In this document: in pieces, positions 1 to 10,935 of the stretch | Layout: each line of letters begins with the position of its first letter | Numbering within the stretch: the first letter of the stretch is position 1 | Source of the DNA: Rugamonas apoptosis | GTDB lineage: Bacteria; Pseudomonadota; Gammaproteobacteria; Burkholderiales; Burkholderiaceae_D | Assembly: GCF_014042355.1 (NCBI RefSeq) | Contig: NZ_JACEZU010000007.1 | Span: forward strand, 1-64,000 | DNA length: 64,000 nucleotides | Reading direction: 5' to 3' | Position numbers and translations under genes: made by a program | Notes under the pieces: generated by a model | Seen by the model: the letters and a program-made list of their open reading frames with translations, nothing else | What the model was told of the DNA's origin: nothing | Database searches by the model: none

Positions 1-2
1 AC

Positions 3-104
3 AACCAAGCGCTAATTGCTCTCGCCAGGCGGCGCTGCGATGTCATCTACGCCATGATGCGAGACGGCACACTTTATTGTCCTGCCTCCGTCACAACTGC
101 TTGA
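3..104 (+). CDS. IS110-family transposase, C-terminal tail (partial)
   Basis: The frame is open from the left edge of the window and stops at TGA 102-104. It translates to 33 residues that include LIALARRRCDVIYAMMRDG, the characteristic C-terminal end of IS110-family (DEDD) transposases. This is family recall, not a search. The rest of the transposase lies to the left of the window, so intactness cannot be judged. The DNA just after the stop (CGAACGACATAGGGACACC, 105-123) resembles the right end of IS110 elements. The next gene starts only 42 bases downstream. Confidence 0.75.
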   Translation, partial: NQALIALARRRCDVIYAMMRDGTLYCPASVTTA

Positions 105-130
105 CGAACGACATAGGGACACCCCCCCCA
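105..130 (+). mobile_element. Probable right end of IS110-type element
   Basis: These bases follow the transposase stop and carry GACATAGGGACACC followed by a C-run. IS110-family elements usually end shortly after the transposase with a sequence of this type and lack long terminal inverted repeats. The exact boundary cannot be fixed without the left end or an empty site. Confidence 0.4.
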
Positions 131-146
131 ACTACGGAGCCCCGTC

Positions 147-605
147 ATGCGAGCACTCTTTTGCGTCCTGGCCGCCACGGCGGCCCTGGCGGCGCCCTGG
201 ATCCCGGCACACGCCGAGCAAGGCACACCCGACCAGGCCGTGGCCATGGTCAAGCGCGCCGTCGCCCTCATCAAGAGCGACGGCCGGGCCAAGGCGTTCG
301 CCGCCATCGCCGACGTGGCCAACCCGTCCTTTCATGAACGCGACCTGTATATCTACGTGTATGACTTGAACGGCCAGGCCCTGGCGCACGGCAACAATCC
401 CAAGATGGTGGGCAAGCCCCTGATTGGGCTGCGCGACGTGGAAGGCAAACCCGTGATCCAGGAAATGGTCGAACTGGCCAAGAGCAAGGGCAAAGGCTGG
501 GTCGACTATAAATGGCCCAATCCCGTCACCCACGCGGTGGAAACCAAGTCCGGCTATGTGGAGCGGCTGGACGACATGCTGGTCGGCTCGGGCGTCTACA
601 AATAA
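147..605 (+). CDS. Secreted single-Cache (sCache_2-like) domain protein
   Basis: This 152-residue protein has a signal peptide of about 23 residues (hydrophobic core, then AHA before EQ). A single Cache-type small-molecule sensor fold follows, with DLYIYVYDLNG, AHGNNPKMVGK and GWVDYKWPNP motifs typical of sCache_2. It has no transmembrane or signalling domain after the Cache fold, so it is probably a free periplasmic ligand-binding protein; the ligand is unknown. A paralogue with the same motifs lies at 55964-56449 on the other strand. The start follows ACGGAG, a usable ribosome binding site. Transcription may be influenced by the IS110 end directly upstream. Confidence 0.8.
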   Translation: MRALFCVLAATAALAAPWIPAHAEQGTPDQAVAMVKRAVALIKSDGRAKAFAAIADVANPSFHERDLYIYVYDLNGQALAHGNNPKMVGKPLIGLRDVEGKPVIQEMVELAKSKGKGWVDYKWPNPVTHAVETKSGYVERLDDMLVGSGVYK

Positions 606-642
606 GCGGCGCAGCGGCGCGGCCATCCCAGCCCGCCCCCAT

Positions 643-681
643 AAAAAAACGCTGCGGGGCTTGCGCCACGCAGCGTTTTTT
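643..681. terminator. Bidirectional rho-independent terminator
   Basis: A 9-bp stem (AACGCTGCG 648-656 with CGCAGCGTT 669-677) is flanked by an A-run on the left and a T-run on the right. It therefore works as an intrinsic terminator for both convergent neighbours, the Cache gene and gap. Confidence 0.85.
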
Positions 682-715
682 CGCTTCATGGCCGCCGCGG
701 CGGCCATGCGCACCA

Positions 716-1726
<1,011 letters not shown>

Positions 1727-1787
1727 ACTTTACTCCTGATTATGAAAAAAAAGGGTTCCAGCGACTTGCGACTGGCTGCGTAAGGAT

Positions 1788-3785
1788 TCAGGCAGCCAAT
1801 ACCGATTGAACTTTTGCCACCACGTTCTCGACCGTGAAGCCGAAGTGCTTGAACAGCACGCCGGCCGGGGCCGATTCGCCAAAGGTGTCGATACCGACCA
1901 CGGCGCCTTCCAGGCCCACGTACTTGTACCAGAAGTCGGTCACGCCGGCTTCGATGGCCACCCGTGGCAAGCCCTTGCCCAGCACGCCGGCCTTGTAGGC
2001 GGCATCCTGGCGGTCGAACACGTCGGTCGACGGCATCGACACCACGCGCACGGCCACGCCTTGCGCGGCCAGCGCGTCGGCGGCGGCCACGGCCAGTTCC
2101 ACTTCCGAACCGGTGGCGATCAGCACGGCCTTGGCATCGGCCGCGTCACGCAGCACGTAGCCGCCGCGGTTGATGTCAGCGATCTGCTGGGCGCTACGCT
2201 CCTGGTACGGCAGGTTCTGGCGCGAGAAGATCAGGGTCGATGGGCCATTGTGGCGCTTGACGGCGGCGCCCCAGGCGGCGGCCGATTCGACCGTGTCGCA
2301 GGGACGCCAGTTGTCCAGGTTGGGGATCAAGCGCATCGACGAGATGTGCTCGACCGACTGGTGGGTCGGGCCGTCTTCGCCCAGGCCGATCGAGTCGTGG
2401 GTGAACACGAAGATGGAACGCTGCTTCATCAGCGCAGCCATGCGCAGCGCGTTGCGGCTGTAGTCCGAGAAGGTCAGGAAGGTGGCGCCGAACGGGATGA
2501 AACCACCGTGCAGGGCGACGCCGTTCATGATGGCGCTCATGCCGAACTCACGCACGCCGTAGTTGATGTGGTTGCCCGGCTGGCCGGAACGCAGCGCCAC
2601 GCACTCTTTCCAGTTGGTCAGGTTGGAGCCGGTCAGGTCGGCCGAGCCGCCCAGGAATTCAGGCAGCGACGGCGCCAGCGCCTGGATCGCATTCTGGCTG
2701 GCCTTGCGGGTGGCGATGTTTTCTTTCTTTTCCACGCAGGAAGCGATGGCGGCGGCCAGCGCGCCTTCGAACGCGGCCGGCAGTTCGCCAGCCATGCGGC
2801 GGCTCAGTTCAGCCGCTTGCGCCGGGAACTGGGCGCGGTAGGCGGCGAACTGCGCGTTCCAGGCCGCTTCACGGGCCGCGCCCGCTTCTTTCGCGTCCCA
2901 GGCCGCGTACACGTCGGCCGGCACTTCGAACGGGGCGGCGTCCCAGCCGATGTATTCGCGTACGGCCGCCACTTCCTTGTCGCCCAGCGCGGCGCCGTGC
3001 ACCTTGTCGCCGCCTTGCAGGTTGGGCGAGCCCTTGCCGATCACGGTCTTGCAGCAGATCAGGGTTGGACGGTCCGAGGTCTTGGCGGCGGCGATGGCGG
3101 CGCTCACGGCGGCCACGTCATGGCCGTCCACGGCGCGGATCACGTTCCAGCCGTAGGCTTCGAAACGCTTCGGCGTGTCGTCGGTGAACCAGCCTTCGAC
3201 CTTGCCGTCGATCGAGATGCCGTTGTCGTCGTACAGGGCGATCAGCTTGTTCAGGCGCAGCGTGCCGGCCAGCGCGCACACTTCGTGCGAAATGCCTTCC
3301 ATCAGGCAGCCATCGCCCAGGAAGGCGTAGGTGTAGTGGTTGACGATGTCAAAGCCAGGCTGATTGAACTGGCTGGCCAGCAGGTATTCCGACAACGCCA
3401 TGCCGACGGCGTTGGCGATGCCCTGGCCCAGCGGGCCGGTGGTCGTTTCCACGCCTGGCGTGACGTCCACTTCCGGGTGGCCCGGGGTCTTCGAGTGCAT
3501 CTGGCGGAAGGCCTTGATGTCGTCCATGCTCACGGCGTAACCGGCCAGGTGCAGCAGCGCGTAGTGCAGCATGGAACCGTGGCCGTTCGACAGCAGGAAG
3601 CGGTCGCGGTTGATCCACTTCGGGTTGGCCGGGTTATGGCTGTAGTGGCCGCTCCACAGGGCCACGGCGATCTCGGCCATGCCCATGGGCATGCCTGGGT
3701 GGCCGGAATTGGCCTTCTGGACGGCGTCCATTGCCAGCGCGCGGATCGCGTTAGCCATTTTGGTGGTGGGGAGCGTAGAGGTCAT
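1788..3785 (-). CDS. tkt: Transketolase
   Basis: This thiamine-diphosphate enzyme transfers two-carbon ketol units between sugar phosphates in the non-oxidative pentose phosphate pathway. Its 665 residues match the usual transketolase length. Visible signatures are SGHPGMPMG near the N-terminus, the ThDP/Mg site GDGCLMEG with a downstream DDNGISIDG, and the pyrimidine-domain segment [20 protein letters not shown]. It is the first gene of a probable tkt-gap operon, with a candidate sigma-70 promoter about 90-110 bases upstream. Confidence 0.97.
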   Translation of the reverse strand: MTSTLPTTKMANAIRALAMDAVQKANSGHPGMPMGMAEIAVALWSGHYSHNPANPKWINRDRFLLSNGHGSMLHYALLHLAGYAVSMDDIKAFRQMHSKTPGHPEVDVTPGVETTTGPLGQGIANAVGMALSEYLLASQFNQPGFDIVNHYTYAFLGDGCLMEGISHEVCALAGTLRLNKLIALYDDNGISIDGKVEGWFTDDTPKRFEAYGWNVIRAVDGHDVAAVSAAIAAAKTSDRPTLICCKTVIGKGSPNLQGGDKVHGAALGDKEVAAVREYIGWDAAPFEVPADVYAAWDAKEAGAAREAAWNAQFAAYRAQFPAQAAELSRRMAGELPAAFEGALAAAIASCVEKKENIATRKASQNAIQALAPSLPEFLGGSADLTGSNLTNWKECVALRSGQPGNHINYGVREFGMSAIMNGVALHGGFIPFGATFLTFSDYSRNALRMAALMKQRSIFVFTHDSIGLGEDGPTHQSVEHISSMRLIPNLDNWRPCDTVESAAAWGAAVKRHNGPSTLIFSRQNLPYQERSAQQIADINRGGYVLRDAADAKAVLIATGSEVELAVAAADALAAQGVAVRVVSMPSTDVFDRQDAAYKAGVLGKGLPRVAIEAGVTDFWYKYVGLEGAVVGIDTFGESAPAGVLFKHFGFTVENVVAKVQSVLAA

Positions 3786-3870
3786 CGTCTATCTATCACG
3801 AAAGTAGGGAAACTGGTTGCAGTGCGGTAACACGAGCCGGGCTGGCCGCGGGGCCCCACTGGCTGAACCC

Positions 3871-3898
3871 ATTATTCTAGCAGACCCGATGTGCTCAA
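3871..3898 (-). promoter_or_regulatory. Candidate sigma-70 promoter of tkt-gap
   Basis: On the minus strand TTGAGC (3898-3893) is followed after 16 bases by AATAAT (3876-3871), two and one mismatches from the -35 and -10 consensus. The position fits a leader of about 80 nt before tkt. It was identified by eye only. Confidence 0.4.
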
Positions 3899-4333
3899 AA
3901 TAGATTTGCGCGGCAACATGGGCGGGCGGCGAAGCCGCCGGCAGCCCCCGGCAGGCCGTCCCGGCGCCGCGCCGCGGGGCCGGTATGGGCCGCCGAGCAT
4001 AAATTTGTCCAAATATTTAGCCACACCCTTTATTCCATAGTTATTTACTGAAAAAACAAAATATAAAACTGTTAGGCACCGAAAAAATGGACAAAAACAA
4101 ATAAAACTTGCCGCAGCGTTGGTTCAGCGGCGTCATCGCTCCTTGCCCACACGCTCAACTGTGGCCAATCCGAGACATTCGACGGAAACACCTAGGAGCG
4201 CTTCGTTGACTTTGAGCTACATTGAGTGTCTGATACACCTTCCGAAATTACCGATCTTATCCAAAAGATATTTAGAATTTCGCGTGATCCAATAAAGCAC
4301 CCCTTAAATAGGTCAGCATAGGAGTTTTAAGCA
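3899..4333. other. Long AT-rich intergenic leader before TonB receptor
   Basis: No gene is seen here. The tkt-proximal part is GC-rich with a small hairpin (GGCGGCGAAGCCGCC near 3928-3942). From about 3999 to 4110 it becomes strongly AT-rich for this genome, with A-runs and repeats of TGGACAAA/TTGTCCA type. Several TATAAT-like hexamers could serve as promoters for the receptor at 4334, but I cannot choose one. The AT-rich block may be a nucleoid-protein or regulator target. Confidence 0.4.
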
Positions 4334-7033
4334 ATGATGATAGAAACAATTATTTCGCGTTCGCTGCGCCAGATGTTTTCCGGCACCGCAGTTGTTGTTG
4401 GCCTGGGCGTTCTGGCCCAGCCCGTGATGGCACAGGAAGCGCCTATCCAGCGCGTGGAAATTACCGGCTCGGCCATTAAACGTATTGACGCGGAAACGGC
4501 CGTACCGGTCACCGTGGTCAAGATGACTGACTTGAAAAAGCAGGGCATCACCACGGTTGAACAAGTTCTGGCCAACCTCAGTGTGTCGCAAGCGAACCAG
4601 GGCACCAGCCAGGTGGTTGGCTCCGGCACCGGCGGCGCCTCCTTCGCCGACCTGCGCGGTATCGGCGCGGACAAGACCCTGATCCTGTTGAACGGCCGCC
4701 GCCTGGCCAACAACGCCTTCGACAGCTCGGCACCCGACCTGAACATGATTCCATTCGCCGCGCTCGAGCGCGTCGAAGTGCTGCGCGACGGCGCCTCCTC
4801 GCTGTACGGCAGCGACGCCGTCGGCGGCGTGATCAACTTCATCACCCGTAAAGACTTCCGTGGTGGCTCGGTCACCGTGGGCGCCGATTCGCCACAACAT
4901 GCTGGCGGCTTCGCCAACAACTTCAACGTCGGCTACGGCTACGGCGACCTGGATCAGCAAGGCTTCAACGTCTTCGCCGTGGTCGACCACCAAGAGCAGC
5001 ACCGCATCGGCGGCACCCAGCGCCCATTCAACACCCGTTACTTCGGCGGCGTATCGACTTCCACCAGCCCAGGCAACTACTACCAGGACGGCAACAGCGC
5101 CAACCCGGCCGGCCCGACCTGCGCCAACGGCCTGTTCACGGCCCCAGCTGCCGACGGTTCGTGCAAGATGACCACCTCCCGCTTCGTCGACTACGTGCCC
5201 AAGAGCGAACGTACGACCGCGCTGGTCAAAGGTACTCTGAAGCTGAACGAAAACCATGAACTGGGTATCGAACTGCTGAGCACGCAAAGCAAGGTGCAGA
5301 GCGCGATCGCGCCCGTGCCATACGGCGGCCTGTTCATGAACCGCCTGCGCCCTGACGGTTCGGTCAATCCTTACTACCCGACCAGCGGCACGATCACGCT
5401 GGATCCGAACTACACGGAAGACCCGATGCCGCGCGGCACGCAGCCCGGTTTCATCCACGTCAAGTGGCGTGACGTTCCGAACGGCCCACGCGCCGATGAA
5501 AACATCAACAACCAGCAACGTCTGGTCGTTTCCCTGACCGGCAACCTGGCTGGCTGGGACTACGATGCCGCAATGACCTACAACGAGAACAAGGTCAAGG
5601 AAAACCTGCGCGGTTACAGCGATGGCGGCATCATCCGTGCCGGCGTCCTGAACGGCGTCATCAACCCGTTCGGCGACCAGAGCGCCGCCGGCAACGCCTT
5701 GCTGGCCAGCGCCGCGCTGGATGGCAACGTGCAGAACGCCAAGGGCACCACCGCCGGTGCCGACTTCCACGCCAGCCGTGAAGTGGGCGACTGGACCCAC
5801 TCGGGCCGCCAGGCCGCCTTGGCCGTGGGCGCGCAGGCGCAACACGAGAAGTTCCAGCAGGTCGCCAACGCCGACTACGCCGCCAAAGTGGTGTCGAGCA
5901 CGGGTATCGATCCAGAAACCAACAATCAAGGTTCGCGCAACGTGTACGCCATGTTCGCCGAGCTGAACGTTCCCGTGCTGGCCAACCTGGACATCACCGG
6001 CGCCCTGCGTTTCGACAAGTACAGCGATTTCGGTCATACCACCAACCCGAAATTCAGCTTCCGCTACCAGCCTAGCAAGCAAGTGCTGCTGCGCGGTTCG
6101 GCGTCCCGTGGTTTCCGCGCGCCGTCGCTGTATGAGATCAACAACCCGCAAACCTACACCTCGGGCGAAAACACGCTGAACGATCCGGTCAACTGCCCGG
6201 GCGGCAAGCCTATCGCGGGCAAGTCGGCTGCGGCCAACTGCGGTCAGCAATTCGAAACCCTGCTGGGCGGTAACAAGAACCTGAGCCCGGAAAAATCGAA
6301 GAGCCTGTCGCTGGGCATCCTGGTGGAGCCGGTTAACAACCTGACCCTGGGCGTGGACTACTGGAGCATCCAGCTGACGCACCAGATCAGCACGCTGAAA
6401 GACTCGACCGTCCTGGATCCGACCGCACCAGCCGTATTTGGCCCTTACATCCACCGCAACCCGGCCGGCAATCTGGCCATCGACGGTTCGCAATGCCCGG
6501 ATCCAGCCACTTGCGGTTACCTGGATCTGCGCACGCAGAACCTGGGTGACCTCAACACCAATGGTCTGGACCTGAGCGCCACCTACAAAATGCGCACGGC
6601 CGAATTTGGCACCTACCAGTTCGCCATGAACGCGACCTATGTGCACAAGTATGAGTACCAGAACTACATCGGCGACGTGATGCACCAGAACGTCAACGTG
6701 TACGCTGACGACGGCTCGAACATCTTCCGTTGGCAGAACACGATGTCGCTGACCTGGAACAGCGGCAAGTTCGGTGCTGGCCTGGCGGCGCATTACAAGA
6801 CCGGCTATATCGACTTCAAACCGACCAACACGGTATCGTCGTACACGACCTTCGACGGTTATGGCAGCTGGGAAGCCTTCAAGAACTTCAGCCTGACCGC
6901 CGGCGTGCGTAACCTGTTCGACCGCGATCCACCGCTGAGCTTCCAGACCGGCAAGTTCCAAGCTGGCTATGATCCACGCTACTCGGATCCTACCGGCCGT
7001 ACCTACTATGTACGCGGCACCTATAACTTTTAA
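4334..7033 (+). CDS. TonB-dependent outer membrane receptor
   Basis: This 899-residue beta-barrel importer is energised by the TonB complex and probably takes up a large or scarce ligand; the substrate cannot be read from sequence. A signal peptide covers about residues 1-33 (cleavage near VMA-QEAP). The plug domain spans about 55-165 and carries LRGIGADKTLILLNGRR, ERVEVLRDGASSLYGSDA and GGVINFITRK. The remainder is the 22-strand barrel, ending in an aromatic residue (GTYNF) as outer membrane proteins do. The start is preceded by AGGAG at 4319-4323. It belongs to the large oligosaccharide/peptide-type receptors common in Oxalobacteraceae, and a second member lies at 8032-10851. Confidence 0.93.
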   Translation: MMIETIISRSLRQMFSGTAVVVGLGVLAQPVMAQEAPIQRVEITGSAIKRIDAETAVPVTVVKMTDLKKQGITTVEQVLANLSVSQANQGTSQVVGSGTGGASFADLRGIGADKTLILLNGRRLANNAFDSSAPDLNMIPFAALERVEVLRDGASSLYGSDAVGGVINFITRKDFRGGSVTVGADSPQHAGGFANNFNVGYGYGDLDQQGFNVFAVVDHQEQHRIGGTQRPFNTRYFGGVSTSTSPGNYYQDGNSANPAGPTCANGLFTAPAADGSCKMTTSRFVDYVPKSERTTALVKGTLKLNENHELGIELLSTQSKVQSAIAPVPYGGLFMNRLRPDGSVNPYYPTSGTITLDPNYTEDPMPRGTQPGFIHVKWRDVPNGPRADENINNQQRLVVSLTGNLAGWDYDAAMTYNENKVKENLRGYSDGGIIRAGVLNGVINPFGDQSAAGNALLASAALDGNVQNAKGTTAGADFHASREVGDWTHSGRQAALAVGAQAQHEKFQQVANADYAAKVVSSTGIDPETNNQGSRNVYAMFAELNVPVLANLDITGALRFDKYSDFGHTTNPKFSFRYQPSKQVLLRGSASRGFRAPSLYEINNPQTYTSGENTLNDPVNCPGGKPIAGKSAAANCGQQFETLLGGNKNLSPEKSKSLSLGILVEPVNNLTLGVDYWSIQLTHQISTLKDSTVLDPTAPAVFGPYIHRNPAGNLAIDGSQCPDPATCGYLDLRTQNLGDLNTNGLDLSATYKMRTAEFGTYQFAMNATYVHKYEYQNYIGDVMHQNVNVYADDGSNIFRWQNTMSLTWNSGKFGAGLAAHYKTGYIDFKPTNTVSSYTTFDGYGSWEAFKNFSLTAGVRNLFDRDPPLSFQTGKFQAGYDPRYSDPTGRTYYVRGTYNF

Positions 7034-7052
7034 TTAAGTTGTAAGCCAGCCT

Positions 7053-7087
7053 AACGCCCGGGAAAGTCCGCTTTCCCGGGCGTTTTT
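7053..7087 (+). terminator. Rho-independent terminator of TonB receptor
   Basis: The hairpin AACGCCCGGGAAAG-TCCG-CTTTCCCGGGCG is followed by TTTTTCTTT, immediately downstream of the receptor stop codon. The stem is at least 11 bp. Confidence 0.9.
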
Positions 7088-7201
7088 CTTTGCGCCGCCC
7101 ACCGCGGCACGCGACACAGGCCTTCCCATAACGGCCAGCCGCCTTTACCATCCTGCATGCATGGGGCCGCCATCGCCCTCCCCCAACCTTCAGGATTCAG
7201 C

Positions 7202-7927
7202 ATGCCCCGCTTTTACTCCCCCCAGCCACTGGCCCTTGGCCTGGACGTCACCTTGCCCGACACCGTGGCGCACCACGTCCAGGTGCTGCGGCTGGCGCCC
7301 GGTGAACTGATCACACTGTTCAACGGCGACGGTGGCGAATACAGCGCCATGCTGGACCACATCGAACGGCGCAGCGTGACGGCCACCATCAAGGCCCATG
7401 TGGCGCGCGACGTCGAGCTGCCGTATGCCGTCACGCTGGCCCAGGCCCTGCCCGAAGGCAGCAAGATGGACTGGATCGTGGAAAAGGCGGTGGAACTGGG
7501 CGCGGCCGCCATCGTGCCGCTGGCGGCCCAGCGCTGCGTGGTGCGGCTGGCGCCGGAGCGGGCCGAGAAGAAACTGGCGCACTGGCAGGGCATCATCGTG
7601 GCCGCCTCCGAACAGAGTGGGCGCAACCGGCTGGCCCAACTGGGCCCATTGCAGGATTACCGCCACTGGATCACCCAGCAGGACCTGCACCGGCGCATCA
7701 TCCTCAGCCCGCGCGCGGAACAGTCGCTGGCCGGCTGGGCGCGCCACCAGGCGCCGCAGGCGCTCACGCTGGTGATCGGCCCGGAAGGCGGCTTGAGCGA
7801 GGCCGAGGAACAGGCCGCCCTGGCCCATGGCGCGCTGGCGCTGGGCATGGGGCCGCGCATCCTGCGTACGGAAACGGCCGGCCTGACGGCGCTGGCCACC
7901 CTGAACGCCATCTGGGGCGGCATGTAG
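7202..7927 (+). CDS. rsmE: 16S rRNA (uracil-1498-N3)-methyltransferase
   Basis: RsmE methylates U1498 of 16S rRNA using S-adenosylmethionine. The chosen start gives 241 residues beginning MPRFY, the family's typical N-terminus, and follows CAGGA. An in-frame ATG 45 bases upstream would add an untypical tail. The N-terminal PUA-like part covers about 1-70. The SPOUT domain carries EGSKMDWIVEKAVELG, the conserved SEQSGRNR region and the knot motif VIGPEGGLSEAEE, ending with LGMGPRILRTETAG. The gene lies alone between two TonB receptors. Confidence 0.95.
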   Translation: MPRFYSPQPLALGLDVTLPDTVAHHVQVLRLAPGELITLFNGDGGEYSAMLDHIERRSVTATIKAHVARDVELPYAVTLAQALPEGSKMDWIVEKAVELGAAAIVPLAAQRCVVRLAPERAEKKLAHWQGIIVAASEQSGRNRLAQLGPLQDYRHWITQQDLHRRIILSPRAEQSLAGWARHQAPQALTLVIGPEGGLSEAEEQAALAHGALALGMGPRILRTETAGLTALATLNAIWGGM

Positions 7928-7973
7928 GCAGGAAAATAAGCGGGGCCAATCAGCCGGGATAACAAGCAGGAAT

Positions 7974-8009
7974 AAAAAAACGCCGCCAGGCGCGAGCATG
8001 GCGGCGTTT
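7974..8009. terminator. Terminator between rsmE and TonB receptor 2
   Basis: The stem CGCCGCCA (7981-7988) pairs with TGGCGGCG (7999-8006). On the minus strand it is followed by seven T residues, so it mainly ends the second receptor transcript. On the plus strand only three T residues follow, so it is weaker for rsmE. Confidence 0.8.
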
Positions 8010-8031
8010 CGGGTTCAGGACCGGCTGGTCA

Positions 8032-10851
8032 TCAGAACTTGTAGTTGGCCTTCACGGTGAAGTAGCGGCCACGGGCGTTATGAATTGCCGAGTTGTAGCC
8101 GCCCGTCGCGTAGCTCGGGTCATACGGCGCCTTCGAGTCGAACAGGTTGGCGACGTTGAAGCTCAGCACCGTGTTCTTGATGCCGGTGAACGCGTACGCC
8201 AGGTCCACCGTGGTCCAGCTGTGCACTTCGCAGTCCGGGTAGAACTTGGTGTACTGCGGGTTCAGCGATGGACGGCCATACTGGCAGAACGGCTGGTCGT
8301 AGGCGCCGGTGGTGCCGTCATCCAGCGTGCTGTAGCGGGCCATCATCGACAGCGACGACACGTAGTTCACGTTGGCCGTCAGGTTGTGCGCGCCATAGCT
8401 CCAGGTGCTCGACAGGGTGGCGCGGATGCGTGGCAGTTCGCCCACGCTGGTGGTGTCGTTGCTGATGGAACCGTTGGTGCCCACCAGGTCGAACATCGGG
8501 TCGCCCACCACGGCCGCCTTCTTGTAGTCGAACACATAGGTGTAGTTCAGGCGGGTCGACAGCTTGCCCAGCTCGCCCAGCGAGTTGCGCACGTCCAGTT
8601 CCAGGTCCACGCCGCTGGTGCGGGTGCCGCCGGCGTTCACGTACGGGGTGGCGATCGAAATCAGCGGACCCGTGTTCGGGATCGGCTTGCCGTTGGCATC
8701 CACCAGCCAGGTGCCCGGGTTCTGGTCACGCTTGACCAGGTCGGCGTACTTCGGATTGTCCACCACGGCCGTATTCGGCAGCAAGTCCACTTCCTTGTCC
8801 TTGCGGATGCTGTAGTAGTCGACCAGGATGTCGATGCTGCTGGTGGGCGAGAAGATCAGGCCAGCCGTGAAGCTGCGCGCGGTTTCCGGTTCCAGCTCCC
8901 TGTTGGCGGCCGCGATACCCGACAGGCTCTTGACGCAGTCGGTCGAGTCCGAGCCAGGCTTGTTGCAGCGCAGCTTGTCTTCGAAGTTGTTGACGAAGTA
9001 CTGGGTGCCGCCGTTGACCATCTGGGTCAGCGCTGGCGCACGGAAGCCTTCCGAGTAGGTGCTGCGCAACGCGAAGGTCGGGGTCACATCCCATTTCGCG
9101 CCCACTTTCGGCGTGAAGTGCGACTTGAAGCCTTCGTACTTGTCGTAGCGGCCGGCGAAGTCCATCTCGAAGGTCTTGAAGAACGGCGTGCGCAGTTCGA
9201 CGAAGGCCGAATGCACGTCGCGCTTGGCGTCCGAATAAGTGTTGACCAGACCGATGATCTTGCCGTCCACGGTCAGCGGATCAGGCACGATGTTCATCTT
9301 TTCCCGCTTCAGCTCGCCACCCACGGCCAGGCCCATCGCGCCGCCTGGCAGTTGGCCGAATTCCGTACTGCCCTTCAGATCCCATTGGGTGATGCTGGAC
9401 TTGCCGTCCAGCGTGACATTGCGCGTCACGCCCGGGGTGCTGGCGATCGTGGCCAACGGTACATTCTGCGTCATCAAAGTCTGCACGATCGGCAGGTACA
9501 GGAAACCATTGCTCAGCTGGTGACGCTTGGACTCGTTGTACAGCAGCGCGCTATCCCAGTCCCAGCCGTAGTTGCTGCCCTGCAGGCCAGCGAGCAGGCG
9601 GGTGGCCTTGTTCTCGTTGGAGCTGCCGCCAGGGGCGTCGGTGAAGCGATAGGCCACGGCCACGGGCACCGGATTGGCCGTACCGCGGGTCGGGTTGTCC
9701 GGATGGTTCACGCCCAGCACAGGACGGAACGGGGTGCCGGCGCCATCTTTCGGGAACACGGTGGTGATGCTGCGGCCGCTCATCGAACGCGACACGCCAC
9801 TGTAGAACAGCTCGGACTGGCTGTAGGCCGCTTCCGTGAACGCTTTCAGGTCGCCGCCCAGCTTGAATTCGGCACGCGCCAGCAGGTTGCCGCTGCGGTT
9901 CTTGCCTTCCGCGTCCTCATACTGCCAGCCGTCGTAGTTGCAGAACTTGTTGCCGATCAGCGGATCGTTGGACTTCATCGGCACCAGGGCCGTGGAACCG
10001 GTGCGGATATCGGCCGCGTTGCAGCCCAGGTCGGCGCTGACATACTTGTTGAAGCTGCCGCTACCGAGCTTCGATTCCTTATAGAACACTGGGTGGCCGC
10101 TGATGCCGCTGTAGAAGTCGCTCAGGCGGCCGTCCATGATGCGGCTCTGTTCCACTTGCGTCGCTTTAGCGTCGGCCAGCGAAGTGCGGTCGCGCTGCGA
10201 CACGTCGAACGCGATGAAGGCGTTGTAGTGGTTCTCTTCCAGGTCGCCGAAACCGACCACGCCGTTCAAGCCGGAGCGGCCGAAGGCGTTATCCTGGTTG
10301 CGGCTGGCTTGCAAGCTCAGCTCGCCGCCCTTGTAGTTGCTCTTGGTGATGAAGTTGATCACGCCGCCGATCGCGTCCGAACCGTACACGGCCGATGCAC
10401 CATCCTTCAGGATCTCGACCCGTTCCAGCGCCGACAGGGGAATCGCGTTCAAGTCATACTGGGTCGACTGGCCGGCATTTGGGTCGGCATAAGCGGCCGG
10501 CGACATGCGGCGGCCGTTGATCAGGATCAGGGTGGAAGCGGAACCGAGGCCGCGCAGCGAAGCCGTGGCCAGGCCCTTGGAAAAGCCGCCGTCGCGCGAA
10601 TCGACCTGGTTGCTCGAGCCGAGGGCCGGGATCTTGGCCATCAGGTCGGCCACCGACACGGCGCCCGTATGCTCGATGTCCTTCTTGGTCAACACCTGCA
10701 CCACGGACGGATTTTCCGTCGCGGTACGTTTCAGGTTGGAACCGGTGATGACGACGCGCTCAACGTTCGCCTCATCGGCCGCCAGCACCCCCTGGCTCCA
10801 GCCCACGCAGCCCAGCAGCGCGATGGCCTGGACAATGATTTTCTTCTGCAT
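8032..10851 (-). CDS. TonB-dependent outer membrane receptor
   Basis: This 939-residue receptor is built like the one at 4334: signal peptide of about 24 residues (QGVLA-ADEA), a TonB-box-like VERVVITGSN, a plug domain with LRGLGSASTLILINGRR, ERVEILKDGASAVYGSDA and GGVINFITKS, and a long barrel ending in KANYKF. Conserved interior features include ALRSTYSEGFRAP. The substrate is unknown. Paired cysteines (around DLGCNAADI, NKFCNYDG, DKLRCNKPGSDSTDC) suggest disulfide-stapled extracellular loops. It is convergent with rsmE and divergent from the FAD dehydrogenase at 11218. A palindrome upstream may be an operator. Confidence 0.93.
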   Translation of the reverse strand: MQKKIIVQAIALLGCVGWSQGVLAADEANVERVVITGSNLKRTATENPSVVQVLTKKDIEHTGAVSVADLMAKIPALGSSNQVDSRDGGFSKGLATASLRGLGSASTLILINGRRMSPAAYADPNAGQSTQYDLNAIPLSALERVEILKDGASAVYGSDAIGGVINFITKSNYKGGELSLQASRNQDNAFGRSGLNGVVGFGDLEENHYNAFIAFDVSQRDRTSLADAKATQVEQSRIMDGRLSDFYSGISGHPVFYKESKLGSGSFNKYVSADLGCNAADIRTGSTALVPMKSNDPLIGNKFCNYDGWQYEDAEGKNRSGNLLARAEFKLGGDLKAFTEAAYSQSELFYSGVSRSMSGRSITTVFPKDGAGTPFRPVLGVNHPDNPTRGTANPVPVAVAYRFTDAPGGSSNENKATRLLAGLQGSNYGWDWDSALLYNESKRHQLSNGFLYLPIVQTLMTQNVPLATIASTPGVTRNVTLDGKSSITQWDLKGSTEFGQLPGGAMGLAVGGELKREKMNIVPDPLTVDGKIIGLVNTYSDAKRDVHSAFVELRTPFFKTFEMDFAGRYDKYEGFKSHFTPKVGAKWDVTPTFALRSTYSEGFRAPALTQMVNGGTQYFVNNFEDKLRCNKPGSDSTDCVKSLSGIAAANRELEPETARSFTAGLIFSPTSSIDILVDYYSIRKDKEVDLLPNTAVVDNPKYADLVKRDQNPGTWLVDANGKPIPNTGPLISIATPYVNAGGTRTSGVDLELDVRNSLGELGKLSTRLNYTYVFDYKKAAVVGDPMFDLVGTNGSISNDTTSVGELPRIRATLSSTWSYGAHNLTANVNYVSSLSMMARYSTLDDGTTGAYDQPFCQYGRPSLNPQYTKFYPDCEVHSWTTVDLAYAFTGIKNTVLSFNVANLFDSKAPYDPSYATGGYNSAIHNARGRYFTVKANYKF

Positions 10852-10935
10852 ACAAAAACTCCCTCAACGCGGTGACTAGCGGTTCGTGGCCGCACGCACC
10901 AATAAAAAAACCGCCGCAGCGGTCCTGTCCGTTTA

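Noticed and set aside
1806..3830. 674-codon frame opposite tkt
   Set aside because: Antisense shadow of transketolase, with no recognisable motif.
4313..6961. 882-codon open frame on the minus strand opposite TonB receptor 1
   Set aside because: Antisense shadow of a well-supported receptor; composition is atypical and no domain is visible.
8080..10875. 931-codon open frame on the plus strand opposite TonB receptor 2
   Set aside because: Antisense shadow for the same reasons; the minus-strand frame has signal peptide, plug and barrel signatures.
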